From Manihot esculenta (taxonomy: Eukaryota; Streptophyta; Magnoliopsida; Malpighiales; Euphorbiaceae): DNA of 64,000 bases. Below the pieces are notes generated by a model that was not told the DNA's origin, made no database searches, and saw nothing but the letters and a program-made list of their open reading frames with translations. Each line of letters begins with the position of its first letter. Position 1 is the first letter of the stretch. Both the position numbers and the translations under genes were made by a program. Shown one piece after another: positions 23,655-35,739 of this stretch. The stretch spans positions 3,102,389 through 3,166,388 of the forward strand of contig NC_035174.2 in assembly GCF_001659605.2 (NCBI RefSeq), in the 5' to 3' direction.

Positions 23655-26600
23655 AGAAGCTGGGATTTTCTTTCTTTAAAAAAAAAAATAAAAGGCAGAA
23701 GCTGGGAATTGATGGGACAAATTCCATAAAGCAAAGGAGCTTTCTTTTCAATAAGCGTATAGTAAAACTAAAAATGGATGGATTCTCCTTCCGCCCTTGA
23801 TTAGGTCGTTTGTCCCCATCTCTTGGAAAAGAAAAATACATCATATTTGTTGAGATATCACTTGATAATATAAAATCGTCTAGATTTTTATTAGTGTTAA
23901 TTTTTTTTATAAACCATATTTGCATACCTCAATATTAATTCATTAAAGTTTTAAATTAAATCCTTAACGTACTATACTTTTTAAAAAATTTATAATAATT
24001 AGATGTAAATTAATGATCAAATAATTATTTCTCTTTATAACTTTAGGAGAAAAAAGAAAGAAAATAAAGAAGACTTGGACATTAGGAGGGACTTGGCGCT
24101 GTGAGCGGTGGGAGGTGGTGGCCCCTCACCCTCCCAATGGTTGGTTGGTTGGTCACCGAATCTTCTTTTTCAATGCCGTATGTTATGGTAAGCTGTACTT
24201 ATGATTAATTAATTCCCCCTTCATTTTCAAATCACAATCTAAACAAAGTTTATTGATCCATCCATATATACAACAAAAATATGAAGCTTTACGTGAATGA
24301 AAATTCTGAAAGCAATTGATTATTTACTAATCGAAAAGTATTTTATATTTCTTTAAAATATTTAAAATTAATCTGAAAATACTGTGTTATTTATATTGTT
24401 AAAATTTTTAATGAAATTTAATTGAATATAATTAAGTTTGATTTTCTTAATTAATATTATACTGATTATTATATTGTAATTGTGATCATAATTTTCTTTG
24501 TTTGGTTTTCAATTTACAATTGTTTAGAGACACACATTTATATGATTTTGCATAAACATCGATGAATGGAATCTTAGTTTTATACTATTCTTTTTAGTGT
24601 CTTACGACTTTAACATTTGACTAATGTAATGATTTTTTAATTATTAATATTAATATATAGTCCTCATCGATCACAATTTCTTTTTTTATACAAAATTTTT
24701 ATTTTTTTTTATTAAAGGCAATAATTCTTAATTACGAAGTAATGTGCTTAGTTTGACCTGGACTCAGTTGCTAATGTTTGCCACGTTATTACAATGTGAA
24801 TATTCCAAGGCAGCCAATTAACTAATTAATTAGAAGCAAAGTGAATAGAATATTAGCAATAGACATAAGGCAATGACGTAGCTAATGATGTTTATATCTG
24901 TAATCTAAACTCCTTTAGGCATTAGTATTAATACGACAACGCATTAGTATTACTGTGCACGAGAAGGCAGTAGGAACTTTGGAGTTGGGACCCCATTCAA
25001 AAGACAAGTGCTATTATTTTCACATCAAAACTAAGCTGGTGCCTGGTGGGCTGAATAATTAATTTTAAAGAAAGATAAAACATTCACCAACTGAAATTTA
25101 GGTGATGGATCAAATAATCGCAGAGCAATTACTCCTATTGAGATGTTAGGACATTGCATTAAAGTAATGGAAACGTAGAATTCAACATAGGAGTAAATTG
25201 TAATAAATGATTTTGTTCTTAAATGCAGCTGTTTCTGCCATTGGAAGTTGAGAAAAGATACCAAATTTCAAAAGTAGACCCCAAACAGCACCTTCCTTTT
25301 AGGAAGCTGCTGAGGAACTTCGAGACTAAAGTATATGATTTTTTTTTTTTTCAAATGATTAGGTCATATTTTAAAAAACGATCCTATTACTTTATATATT
25401 CATATTTTATTTTGGTTTAAATAGATTATTTTTCAATAATATAATTTAATTAAATTACGAGAATAATTAAATAAAAAATTAAAAAAATCAATTAAACATA
25501 TAGAATTTTAACATGAAATTTTTTTTTTTAAATTGATTTACTTTAAAAAAACGAGATCATACAATGGGATTGATACAATGCATAACCCATTAATTCCACA
25601 AGTGGCAGGGAGACAAAATCCTAGAATGGGAAGGGAAGACAAAGACAAGGCGTGTCCAGTGGAGTAGAGGAGATTCTGGTGACAGAAACTGGAAAACAGA
25701 GTGGTATTGTGGGATATGGATTCTGGAATAGTCAATCTTGGAGACTATCATTGGAATTTGGAAAGAGACCTGCCTCCTCTGACTACATAGCCTCCATTTA
25801 TTATTCATATTCACTAGTCCACATTTCTCTACCCTATGTCTCCTATAAGGTATACCACCCTGCTCCTGCTCAACTCTAATTTGCTTCGCAGAAACTTGTA
25901 GGAAAAAAAAAAGAGAGAAAATTGAGTAAGAAATGGAAATATAATGCCTCTAGATTTTTTTTTATTAAAAAAATATTACAGTTGAACAAGTAAAGCCACA
26001 TGCTTCACAAGGGAAATGTCATTAAGCGATGATTAGAAGGGAAGTGTATGATTTGTTAACATTGCAGTCTCCATTGAGAGAGGAATAATTTGTGTTATTT
26101 TATAAGAAGCTCGTTTATCACACAAATAGATACCAATTCACAATTTCTAAATAAAATACAATTTATTAAATAATAATTCAATATAAATTAGTAAAGTTAT
26201 AAATAATTAACTTTATTTTTTTATGTTATTGACAAAATGGTTAAATTATGTTCAATTATGATTATTTTTATAAATTTATATATTTAATGAAATTTGATTT
26301 TAATTTAGAAATTAATATAACGATTCGAGTATAGATTTGCCATAAATCTAGAGGTGATTTGTCGTTTGAGAGTTGTAAGTGTCCGCTCTGCTCTGTGTAT
26401 CGGTGTCTTTGAGCTCAATAAGTAAAAGACAGAGGAGGCCATGTCTCTTTAGCTAACCAAAGGACGCTCGTCTTTTATAAGTTCGGAACAAATCTCAGCC
26501 ACTGCACCCCTCCAAACTCCAAAAAGCTCTCTCACTGTACAATAACTCTAGAAAGGCTTAGGCGACACAGTTATCGAGTAATACGTCCAAAATAATATAA

Positions 26601-28146
26601 CGACGGGTCGTTCATTAGTCCAAATCGGGATGCAGCAACCTGTTTTTGCCCAAATTATTAGTTCAAAACTTCAAAACCCCATATTGGACAAAGAACGACC
26701 TTCCAATTTGGCAAGTTGCCCTGCCAAACGCTTGCCATTTATGATTTGCCCCTTGGAAATTATCAATCTCTCAGTGCAATTTGCTCCAATTGGAAAGTTA
26801 TGTTTTAATGAAATGTTAAACACGTACTGGTGTACTTATAATTTATTTGAAAGGTTAACCGATTTGTTCTAATTTTCTTGAGTTTGTAATCTTATAATAC
26901 AATTTCACATGGCAAGTGAAAAAAAAAAAAAAAAAAAAAACTCGATGCACCACGCCTACCACATATTAGTAGAGTCAGTGCAGCCCTCCAGTAGAAATTA
27001 GGACTAATTTTCACATTGTAATCTTTTAATTTTGAACGTGTTTTTAATTTATCACCCAATATTATTTATCTATTCCTATGATTCTGCCTCTACATTCTTT
27101 TCTTTCTATGAAATGGAAAACACTATTTTTTATTTACAAAAACCAAAACATTCTACTCTACATATATCTCAGCCATTCTCTTGCTGTTTCAGTTCTGTTA
27201 TACTTATTGAGGAATATAAGAAGATTAATCAATGAGATCAATCACATTAGAAGTAGCAAGCCCAAAAGAAAGGAAAATGGAAAAAAAAAAAAAAAAACTA
27301 TGGGACTAGAGAGAGACTTGAGCTAGCATACTCAAAGAGGTTCCCACTTGCAGATAAGACTATGAAAGCAATCTCTGCATCCAAAGGGTAGAGAGTTCAC
27401 AAGCTTTTTTGAGAAGCGCTCTTATTCTTTTAAGAGGAAAGTTTGTCAGGAAAAACATTTCAGAATAAACTTCGATGATATTTTTCTCTCAACAAATCTA
27501 ACCTTCTCAACAATAAGGGGAAATCATGAAAGAGAGCACATGGGTGTTGAATACAAAAAGTTAAAACTCTGAGAGTTTTGGGTTGCTTGAGCTGAATGAG
27601 TTGGATTTATATCAAAGGTTGATTAGTTCTCTGGGCTCCGTTATTTTAAGCCCAATGATATTGAATGCCTCTTCCCGTGCAGAGAAGGAGAAGATAAATA
27701 AGGAAATAGGGTTTTTAACCAGTGCACATGTGGCGGAGAAATTAAGGAGAGGTGAACATTTACTTCAAAACGATCAGAAGTAGTAACTTCTGTTGTAATT
27801 GAAGTTTAAGACAATATTAAAAAAATAAGTAAAATTGAGTGATTAAATTAAAAGTACAGGCAGGTGAAAATTAACATAAAAACATGGCAGCTGTTTTTGG
27901 GCTGAGAAAATAAATAAAAAAGATGTCATGAGCATATTCAAATGAACCGATAATTGGAAATACAGCAACGAGCTACTATCATTATTCCTCATCAAACACA
28001 GAACGAAATCAACAGCTGAGCCATATTAGATATGCTCCATATTTTACAACAACAACAAGTCAGGGTGCTAAATAAACTCAAAGATGGGATGATCTGTCAC
28101 AAACTGTTGCCATCAGAAAGCATGCCTCAAAAGTGGTGGTGAGATT
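23655..28146. other. Long intergenic region
   Basis: AT-rich DNA with two poly-A runs (26,919-26,940 and 27,282-27,297), possible tails of old retroposed copies. There are several moderately GC-rich islands (about 25,640-25,880, 26,350-26,540, 26,600-26,880 and 27,560-27,790) whose short frames I cannot assign. The frame at 27,583-27,783 starts with TTG and lacks a convincing upstream context. The right end includes the BAG7 3' UTR. Confidence 0.35.
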
Positions 28147-30997
28147 CTATTCATCATCAAGCATTTGCACAACCCGAGTCACGCCTTCTGCTATTTCCTT
28201 CCTGATAACGCCATCAGGCATATCAAATATACGCCTTTTTATGGAAAGTAATTTCTCCGGAGGCTGAGGGTCCACCACATCAAGCATTGCTTCTAGCTCA
28301 TCCACCATTGTCCTTTTTGCAGCTCGCACCATCAGATCAGCTCCCTAACATTGCAACACGTCAAAAATCGTTGAAAATCCAATATAGTAACCATACATAT
28401 TGACTGCACATATCTGGAAAAACACTTTTATGTTGTGGGTTTTTGCTGCCTTGGGGGTGTTTTGGGTGGGGGGAAAGGGCTGGGTAAACCAGCATTATAT
28501 GCAAGGTACGCTACCAATTCATCGTTAAAAAAGGGGGACTCTTCTAAATGTCTACAGCAGTTTTCTTTTGGAGCAAAACATCAAAAGGAAAGCACTTCAT
28601 TGTCTTTTCTTTGGCAAGGCTTCTCTAAGGAAACCATCAGCATTTTTTATCTTCTTTTGGCACATTCAAAATTTTCAAACAGGTGCATACACCAAAAATC
28701 AAACCCTTGTACTATGTGATGGCACTCAATCACCGGACATGATAGATTGTTTGACCAAATATTTATAGCTAATTATATGGTCCACTAGATATTAAATTAG
28801 GATCAAACATGCATGTTGAGTTCTTAAATTCATACCCAGTAATAAAAGTGAATTAATATCAAGTAATTTATAAGTTTCTGAATTAACAGGTTGCTCCATC
28901 AAAATTGGTCATTCTGCTTTTCTGAAAAGCCAAGCTCTTGTAAGTGTAGTTCACAAACTTTATGATAATGCCTAACTTTGATCACACCATAACATGTGCG
29001 CTTAACAATGCAGGCAGAGAACAATTATCAACATTATCCAGTAATGCCAACAAGTGATTCTTAACATATAAAAAGAAAAAGAAAACAACAAATGTGATGT
29101 CTTAAACAAATTCAATTTACATGTAATACAGAACAAAGGACTGGAGAATAAATTTTATCTAGAAGTTATGTATCCTTAAAATTTTATGAAGCCACAAATT
29201 CCATCTTCTTTTCAAGTTGAAAAAACTTGTACCTGGACTTACAATTTGAAAATGGAGTACTTGAATTTGAGCTTCTAGTTTAGATTTCATAAACAAAGAA
29301 TTATAATTGTTAAGAGGAGGGAGAGGGGGAATTCAACCAATTCATATAGTCCATTATTGAAATTATATCTTTTATAAAGGAAATTAATATGCACATAAGA
29401 CAAAGTTTTCATAGTTTTCATCCACATGAAGCTAACAAACTAACTAAAACCAATATATTATAAAATTAATTCAACGAATTCAAATTAAAAAAAAAGAGGT
29501 TCAAATACTACCTAAGGGCTAAGATCATTGTTCAAGTAAAGTGTGGATTAACAAAGTCCTGCGTCCTAGCAAATTTTAAGAAGGACAAAAGGTGAAAGGG
29601 CAGAAGTCGATGAGTTGGTATTGTGGGAACTGGCGGCACACATGAACAGGAAGCACTTGTTAAAACAAAAATATCTGTGAAACAGAAACTTCATATCAAC
29701 TAAGCATCTAATCTTCAAACGTCAATTATGCAATTAAATTTACAACAAGCAACGGAGTCACTGTATATGTTGTCATCGTGTTGGAGCAATAGTTGCAGTA
29801 ACTGATAGAAGATTCATTTGTTAAAGCAGTTAGTAGTATAAGGTATAGCGAATTACAAGGTTTATATTGACACCAGGAATATGGGCAGCAGAAGTGAGTG
29901 TCAACCATCATTATATAATAGTGATGCAGAAACAATGTTACCTCAATAGCATCAACGGTTAGAAGCAGGACAATGATTTTTTCAGAGAACCTCTGGCGTT
30001 CCTCTGCATCACGGGCTACTTGTCTACGGTAGGAGAAATTGTTGAACAAAGCTCTGATCTCCTTCAACTTGGACTTGGCAATTGCCAGCTCTCTAAGGGC
30101 ACGAAGAGCCTTTGATCTACGTATTAGATAAGCTCTGAAAGTCAGCTGGATCAACAGTGCAGCATCTTGAGGAGACAATTCCTTCTGCTTTCCCTTGCTA
30201 CTTTTGGAAGCTCCAGCTCTCTTCGCAAATGCCTTCCCTCACATTTTAAATGAGATAAAACACTTCAACATGTTGAGATGATTCTTATTAAAGCAAAAAG
30301 AGAGGTCATTTTTCAACTGTACCTGTTTAAGAGCCACAACCCCATGATCGTTGGGTTCTTCGATCTCCACCAGACGCACGCCATTCCGTCCTTTCTTCTC
30401 CTTCTTCTCTTTCTTTCCTGTTCCGCTGCTCTCACCTGCATCGCCACTTGACACTTCGAAAGTGTACTTCCGAGAGATCGGCTGCTCCTCTTCTTTCTTC
30501 TTAATCTCAGCAGTCCACTTGTAGTTCTTCTCAACTCCCCCCTTCTTCACTTCTTTATTATTCTTCCCTTCTTTTATCTCTGCAGTCCACTTGTACTTCC
30601 TCTCCACTGGTCCCTCGATCTCCTTTGTCCATGTGTACTTCCGGTCACTGCTGTGTACCTTGGCGCTGACTAACCGGTCAAACGTAGACTCGAGAACACT
30701 GACTCGATCACATAGGGTCTGCAAGCACAAATCGTAGCCGACTCGTTTCTGGATCCTCTTGTAGGAGCAAACAGACAGCGGATTCTCGATTTGAATAAGA
30801 TCCGACACTGAGTCAAAGAGCTCAAAAGGGCTGGGCTTAGGGTTTAAAAGATCAAGAGCAAAACTGAGAGCATCTGTTTCCTCTTCTACTAGAAATGAGG
30901 GAAAAGCTAGGGTCTTGGGAGTAAAAATGGAGGCTTCTCTAACATAGATGGAGGGGTAGTAGGGATCGAGGATCTCGATTCTCCTGATTCGGCTCAT
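28147..30997 (-). CDS. BAG7: BAG family molecular chaperone regulator 7 (ER-type, with IQ motif)
   Basis: Three exons in transcription order: 30997-30323, 30232-29942, 28344-28147; 387 residues; the second intron is 1.6 kb. In Arabidopsis BAG7 is an ER protein needed for the unfolded-protein response, and is cleaved and moved to the nucleus under heat stress. Visible here: a variable N-terminus, four aromatic repeats (RKYTWTKEI 119-127, RKYKWTAEI 133-141, KNYKWTAEI 157-165, RKYTFEV 176-182), a lysine-rich segment that could act as a nuclear signal (GKKEKKEKKGR), a calmodulin-binding IQ motif (ALLIQLTFRAYLIRRSKALR, about 249-268) and then the BAG domain, whose end reads VDELEAMLDVVDP and GVTRVVQMLDDE. 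The acceptor of exon 2 was set at GGGAAG|GCA because only this keeps the frame and gives the family's LKQAFAKR junction. Confidence 0.95.
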
Positions 30998-31581
30998 TGT
31001 TACAACGAGTTAATATGAGGAACACAGTGAGTCAGGTCAGAAGTAAACAAACGAGTTAGGGTTGTTGCGAGTAAAATCGGTGATAGAGAAACCCAATTAA
31101 AAGGCATTAACAGGAGAAAGAAGACAAGTCTGTGAGCAAAACGAGGAATTAGCAGAGCGAAAAATGGTGGGTGGCAATTGGAAGGATAATTTGGGAACTC
31201 AATCGCACAAAATCGGGTTCTATGCTGGAGTGGATAAAGTGAAGAAAGGTGTTCGCCGCATATTCGAATAATTAATGTACATAAATGACCTTGTCGTTAT
31301 CAGAGAATTGCATAGACTAGAGAATCTCAAAGTAGTGCGCTTACATCATGAACATGGGGCAGCCGCAGAGCCTGTGTACAAAGAGAGAGACGTGCGGTGT
31401 GACCCCACGTGATCAATGAAAATTGTCAAATTACTTCTTTATCCTTTCTGGATTTGCAAATTATTGTTTAATTAATTTAACACTTTTAACTTAAAATAAT
31501 TAGGGTAATTTAATTACAGTGCAGCAAATTATAAAATGTAAAATGTAATATAGCAGTGTCTATGTAAAGATGACAACTTTT
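30998..31581. other. Spacer: BAG7 promoter and downstream flank of the next gene
   Basis: This contains the BAG7 5' leader and promoter, and to the right the 3' flank of the coiled-coil/membrane protein. A CCCCACGTGATC box at about 31,403 contains a G-box core. No gene seen. Confidence 0.4.
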
Positions 31582-32166
31582 TTAAGTAGGAGGAAGACAC
31601 ATAGGAGTAGAAGTTTCTGCACAAGGAAAACATGCACAAAACTTTACCATCACAAAACCCATCAACGCCATGCCAATTAGCATCCCACCAGCCATTGTCC
31701 CAAAAATCCTCCCACCCCTTTTCTCTTCTTTCTTCAAATCTGCCCTCCACTCCTCCACCTTAATTCCTTCCTTCTCCGGCGGAGCCTTCTCGTCTTCCAC
31801 CACATTTTCCTGCACCTGAGGAGGAGAGGCCTCACCATCATCATTGAGACATGACTCAGTGCATGAACACGTCGAAGACCTCTCTATACAGTTATGCATG
31901 GCGGTGGTGGCTCTGAAATCGTTCCAGTTACGGAAATTAGTTTCCAGGTCTGAGATTCTGTTGGCAATTTGTTGCAATTGGTGTGGTATTGGAGGGCTGG
32001 AAGTAATTTCCGCTGATAAGAAATTTTTGAGGAAGCCAAGGCTTTTTTGAATGTCTTGAACTTGATCATCAGAGTAGAATTCTTGATATGGAGTTTCGAG
32101 AATTTCATTGAGTTTTGCTTCACATTCCTGCAGTTTCTTGTGCAAGATCAAGTTTGGCTTGGTCAT
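31582..32166 (-). CDS. Plant-specific coiled-coil protein with C-terminal membrane anchor (DUF7610-like)
   Basis: Single-exon gene of 194 residues starting at the ATG at 32,166. The first 90 residues are helical and leucine-rich with heptad character (KLQECEAKLNEILETPYQEF, QLQQIANRISDLETNFRNW). A conserved-looking CSCTESCLNDDGEAS motif comes next, then an acidic/basic linker, then one hydrophobic segment (MAGGMLIGMALMGFVMVKF) close to the C-terminus. The pattern of two helices, CSCTESCLN and a C-terminal anchor matches, from memory, a family of uncharacterised plant proteins annotated DUF7610. No function is known to me. A tail-anchored membrane protein is the structural inference. Confidence 0.78.
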   Translation of the reverse strand: MTKPNLILHKKLQECEAKLNEILETPYQEFYSDDQVQDIQKSLGFLKNFLSAEITSSPPIPHQLQQIANRISDLETNFRNWNDFRATTAMHNCIERSSTCSCTESCLNDDGEASPPQVQENVVEDEKAPPEKEGIKVEEWRADLKKEEKRGGRIFGTMAGGMLIGMALMGFVMVKFCACFPCAETSTPMCLPPT

Positions 32167-34194
32167 CGTTGATGGAATAGGACCATTTGCAAGCCAAGTC
32201 TTCAGTTAATAATTTGTGGAGGAGGTCTTGATATTTGGGAAGAAACGGTTGTAGTTATCCTCGACGGTTGAGCGAGTACTAGAGTTGAGACTTGAGAGTT
32301 TACCCACAGGGCCGGGTTTCCTCAGGCCCCTTTCTGCTACGAAATGAGTATTAAAGCCCATGAAGTTCAAGTTTGAAGTTTCTCGCATTAAAATGGCTTG
32401 AAGAACAAACACCTCCCAACATCGAGACAGCCGATGGCATTGTCTGTTCAACTTGGCATATATTAAATTATCAATTAATATGCTTATTTATCCTTTCTAT
32501 TCAGGTCATGTCATTGAGATCCAATTTAATTTGTCACAGTGTTTGTGTTCTTATTGAAAATTTTCTTGGGGATTTGAGCTTCTAAGTCAATCCACTATGG
32601 GATATTCAAAGATTTTAATGCATCATTGATTTTTGTTATAGGGAATTAAGGACCGTTTGATATGCTTGGGTGACATACAAAATGCTAAATAGCACATTCC
32701 TTTGTGTTGGTCTCATAAAGTTATCCCTAGCTAGTAGCTACATTTCACCAGCTCTATTGAGTCTATTTATCCTGGTTAACAGTGATAGTCAATAACAATG
32801 CTCAAGAACTGCTGTTGTATGGATTATTTAATTTGAAAAAAAAAAAATTCATCTCTCTATTTTTACTTGCATAATAATTAAAGAAGTATATCACTTAAAA
32901 ATAATAAAATATTTATTAATTTAACTAAATTACTATATTAATACAGAAATTACTAAAAATACAGAAGTTTAAATAGATTTCTCAATGGTCCAATATAAAT
33001 TAAAAAAACTCTCAAAATCAATTTTAAACTAAAGATTTATTGGGATTTAATTTTTCTTCTGCTATTAGACTCGATCACAAAATTTAAATTTTATCTTGAT
33101 AAAATGAACGACAAACTATTTAAATGAGTAATATCAAGATACGTGATTTATTTAATTTTTTTTTCTAAATTTACATTGAATCTTTGATGATTTAAATATC
33201 AAAGATTTTACCCAATAAACCACCGATATTTTTATTATTTTACAAATCCAACTATTCATGTATTAATCTACAAGTAGAAAAGTGAAATAATTAATTAAGA
33301 GAGAAAGGGAGGAGATAGATAAGTTTTGAAAAATTATAAAAATAGTTATTATATTTAGTAGTGATAAGTGTAAAATTAAAAATAAGTGACAAATATTTTT
33401 ATTTTTTTAATAAAATATAAAATTGTAAATAAAATAATCATTAAAATTACAGTTACAAAAATCCAGTTCTGTACCACATTATTTTACTCGTATAGTATCA
33501 CTTAGCAATAAATGATGGTTTAGACAAATATTTGCTAACGATGCATAGCATAATAAGGTACTTTTCACTTATGAAAAAAATACTAAGCAATATGTAGTTT
33601 TTTTCTTTTTCAATGAAAATAACCTTAAAAACAACTAAAGTTCTATTTACCAATTATGTTATGTTTTAATTATAAAACTGATAGCAAATATATAAAGTAT
33701 TAACATTTTGCTATGCTTAATTCTGATTAAAATTTAAATTTGAAAATTTTTAATTATAAATATTATATTATATTTATATCGAGTCGATTTATTAAAAGAT
33801 AAAATTTTTTATAAATATTTATTTTATTTATAAAAATTAAACTCTCACAGAAAAAAAAAATTATTGACCATTTAATTCAGCCGTAATTAATTTTATTATG
33901 TATTTAATTATGTCAGATTAAATATAACTTTAGAGCTTTTTATATACATATACCCAGTTATCTAGGCAACTGAAAGCGACAATCCAACAACTGCTAAGGT
34001 ATTATGTAAGACTGGGACCAATTTGAACAATTATGACTGCTCTTATTGTATGTGAAAACCAAAAGGTAATCATTCCCTTACTTGCTGCCTTCATATACAC
34101 ACAGATAAACAAACTTATCCACGTACTGTTGAAAACGAAACTCAGCTTCATCATACTAGGAAACATGAATTTCACTATATACTTCATAATCTTT
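32167..34194. other. AT-rich intergenic region
   Basis: Mostly 70-80% A+T by eye, with no conserved frames. The short frame 32,206-32,451 on the minus strand lies in the promoter of the preceding gene and matches nothing. The right end is the 3' flank of the first RGF/GLV gene. Confidence 0.4.
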
Positions 34195-34987
34195 CTAGAT
34201 TTTTCTATTGTGAATCGGCGGTGTCCGATGAGGTGGGTCATAATCTATCACCTCTGCATCTTCATGTACTTTGTGGCTGTTGTTAAGATCAATGGAGCCA
34301 AATCTTACTACCGATAGTCTTTTTCTTCTTGTTGATCCCTACGTACAAGCACCTTCATCATTTCCATGCTTTTTATTTTTTTTATATATATTAATATCAA
34401 CAATCTATCCACCCAACATTCATTTATTCTGAATAATATAAATCAAATTTTCCCTTTAATTTGTCGGTGAAAATGATTGATCGATTTGCATTTTTTTTTT
34501 TCATAACGTACGATATCGTTTTCTTCTTTTAGTCCATAGCATTGTTTACCCTTTTCCACTCCTCGAATCATTTCAATTAACTCATGAAAAATGGTCCCCT
34601 ATATAGCTTTTTCACTCTTCTCTCCCGGGGCCTGTATTTGAAATCTACATGCATTTATGCCCACTGATGCTTAGACATGCGCATGTACAACTTTACTCCT
34701 ATCTCCCTCTCATTGCTGGGACTCGTTAAAAAAATAGTGCATATACATGCATATGAATTTTTTTTTTCCATCCTTGAATTTCAATATAGCATTGTGCATT
34801 GAGTCATTCTTGTTTGCTCTTGGGTGAATGTGCTTACTAATAAATAAATGTGATGAAATAGAAATGAAAACTATGAGATGAACATCACTGAACATATATT
34901 ATTATTAATTACCTCTATATTTGTTGCCTTTAGTGATACCATGATGAAGGACGAAGAAGAGGGCTTATCACCTCCTGCATGTTCCAT
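34195..34987 (-). CDS. RGF/GOLVEN (GLV/CLEL) root growth factor peptide precursor, copy 1; signal peptide out of frame
   Basis: Two exons in transcription order: 34987-34913 and 34338-34195, joined in phase 0 by a GT-AG intron; 72 residues from the ATG at 34,987. The second exon encodes a basic stretch (TRRKRLSVVRFG) and ends in the hallmark peptide DYDPPHRTPPIHN. The DY is the sulfation site for tyrosylprotein sulfotransferase, and P..PP.HN is the RGF/GLV core; it is closest in form to GLV1/RGF6-type peptides. Three residues (RKI) follow the peptide. Such peptides are secreted and bind RGFR receptor kinases to control meristem and gravitropic growth. Odd: no signal peptide in frame with the ATG at 34,987. 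Upstream codons (LILILIVIG) are ideal for one but have no ATG in their frame; an ATG at 35,049 lies one frame away. Confidence 0.75.
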
Positions 34988-35109
34988 TCCTATCACTATC
35001 AGTATTAATATTAGTTTATGAATTTAAGAACAGCAGAGCAGTGGAACATTGTAAAATCTATAAATTAATCTAGCTATGGTGTACAAAATTGGCCAGGGAA
35101 GAAGGAAGT

Positions 35110-35117
35110 ATATATAG
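35110..35117 (-). promoter_or_regulatory. Candidate TATA box of RGF/GLV copy 1
   Basis: The minus strand reads CCTATATATAC here. It lies about 60 bases upstream of the ATG at 35,049 and 120 bases upstream of the ATG at 34,987, and about 165 bases beyond the stop codon of the neighbouring RGF/GLV gene. This leaves room for an independent promoter between the tandem genes. Confidence 0.5.
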
Positions 35118-35280
35118 GGTGGCTAGGACTACGAGCAGCAAAATTGATATACAGTTCTAAGGCTCTTAGATTTGTAGCTACTTTATTAATTAATGCCACA
35201 AATCAAGGCTAAGTATGCGCAGAAGTCTCAAGAGAAAATCGCTGGAAGTAAAATGAAGGACATAGAAAGAGAGGGAAACT

Positions 35281-35739
35281 TCAGTTGTGAGATGGTGTGC
35301 GCATTCTTGGCATTGAATAATCGGAGTGAAACCCAGGTTTTTTGTCTGTGTTTTTGGTGGGCACTCTCCAAGAAACCGAAACAAGAGGCTTAATGGGAGC
35401 TTGACCTGAGCTTCCTCGGACAATCTTTGAGTCGGTTTTTGATTCGTGATGGGTATTCATCACAGCACCATCAATGTTTTCAACGATGCTCCCTCTAATA
35501 ATCCCTTCAACTGGTGGCTCCATAGCGATCTTTTGCTTAACCCTTCCTCCAACCTGCACCGAACCCAACAGATTAAAGCAAGAAAACTTGAGATCAGGAG
35601 ACATATATATCATAAATTATTATATACACGAACAGCAGGGCATGTGAGAACCAACCTTGACTGACCCAAAATGGCGAGCAATACATGCATGCATGGAAAG
35701 ACACAAGAAGACGATGAAAACTGAAGGAATGAAGGACAT
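35281..35739 (-). CDS. RGF/GOLVEN (GLV/CLEL) peptide precursor, copy 2
   Basis: Two exons in transcription order: 35739-35656 and 35553-35281, phase 0 junction, 118 residues. The N-terminus is a clear signal peptide (FIPSVFIVFLCLSMHACIA). A variable, conserved-poor linker follows, and the protein ends exactly with DYSMPRMRTPSHN. This fits the RGF/GLV consensus: Asp-Tyr sulfation site, proline at position 5, proline at position 10 and terminal His-Asn. The mature 13-residue peptide would be tyrosine-sulfated, possibly hydroxyprolinated, and released by subtilases. It is a tandem neighbour of copy 1 in the same orientation with the same short-exon/long-exon structure and intron phase, so a local duplication is likely even though the peptides differ. 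Confidence 0.9.

Noticed and set aside
26690..26750. miR399-like or IPS1-type mimic sequence (ttggcaagttgccctgccaaa)
   Set aside because: Only about ten bases agree with miR399, the rest is a short local palindrome, and there is no long hairpin or the bulged mimic motif.
27583..27783. 66-codon plus-strand frame
   Set aside because: It starts with TTG; there is no domain and no supporting splice context.
34002..34317. Hydrophobic frames on both strands over the RGF/GLV copy 1 exon
   Set aside because: They use other frames than the one encoding the diagnostic DY...PPIHN peptide and look accidental.
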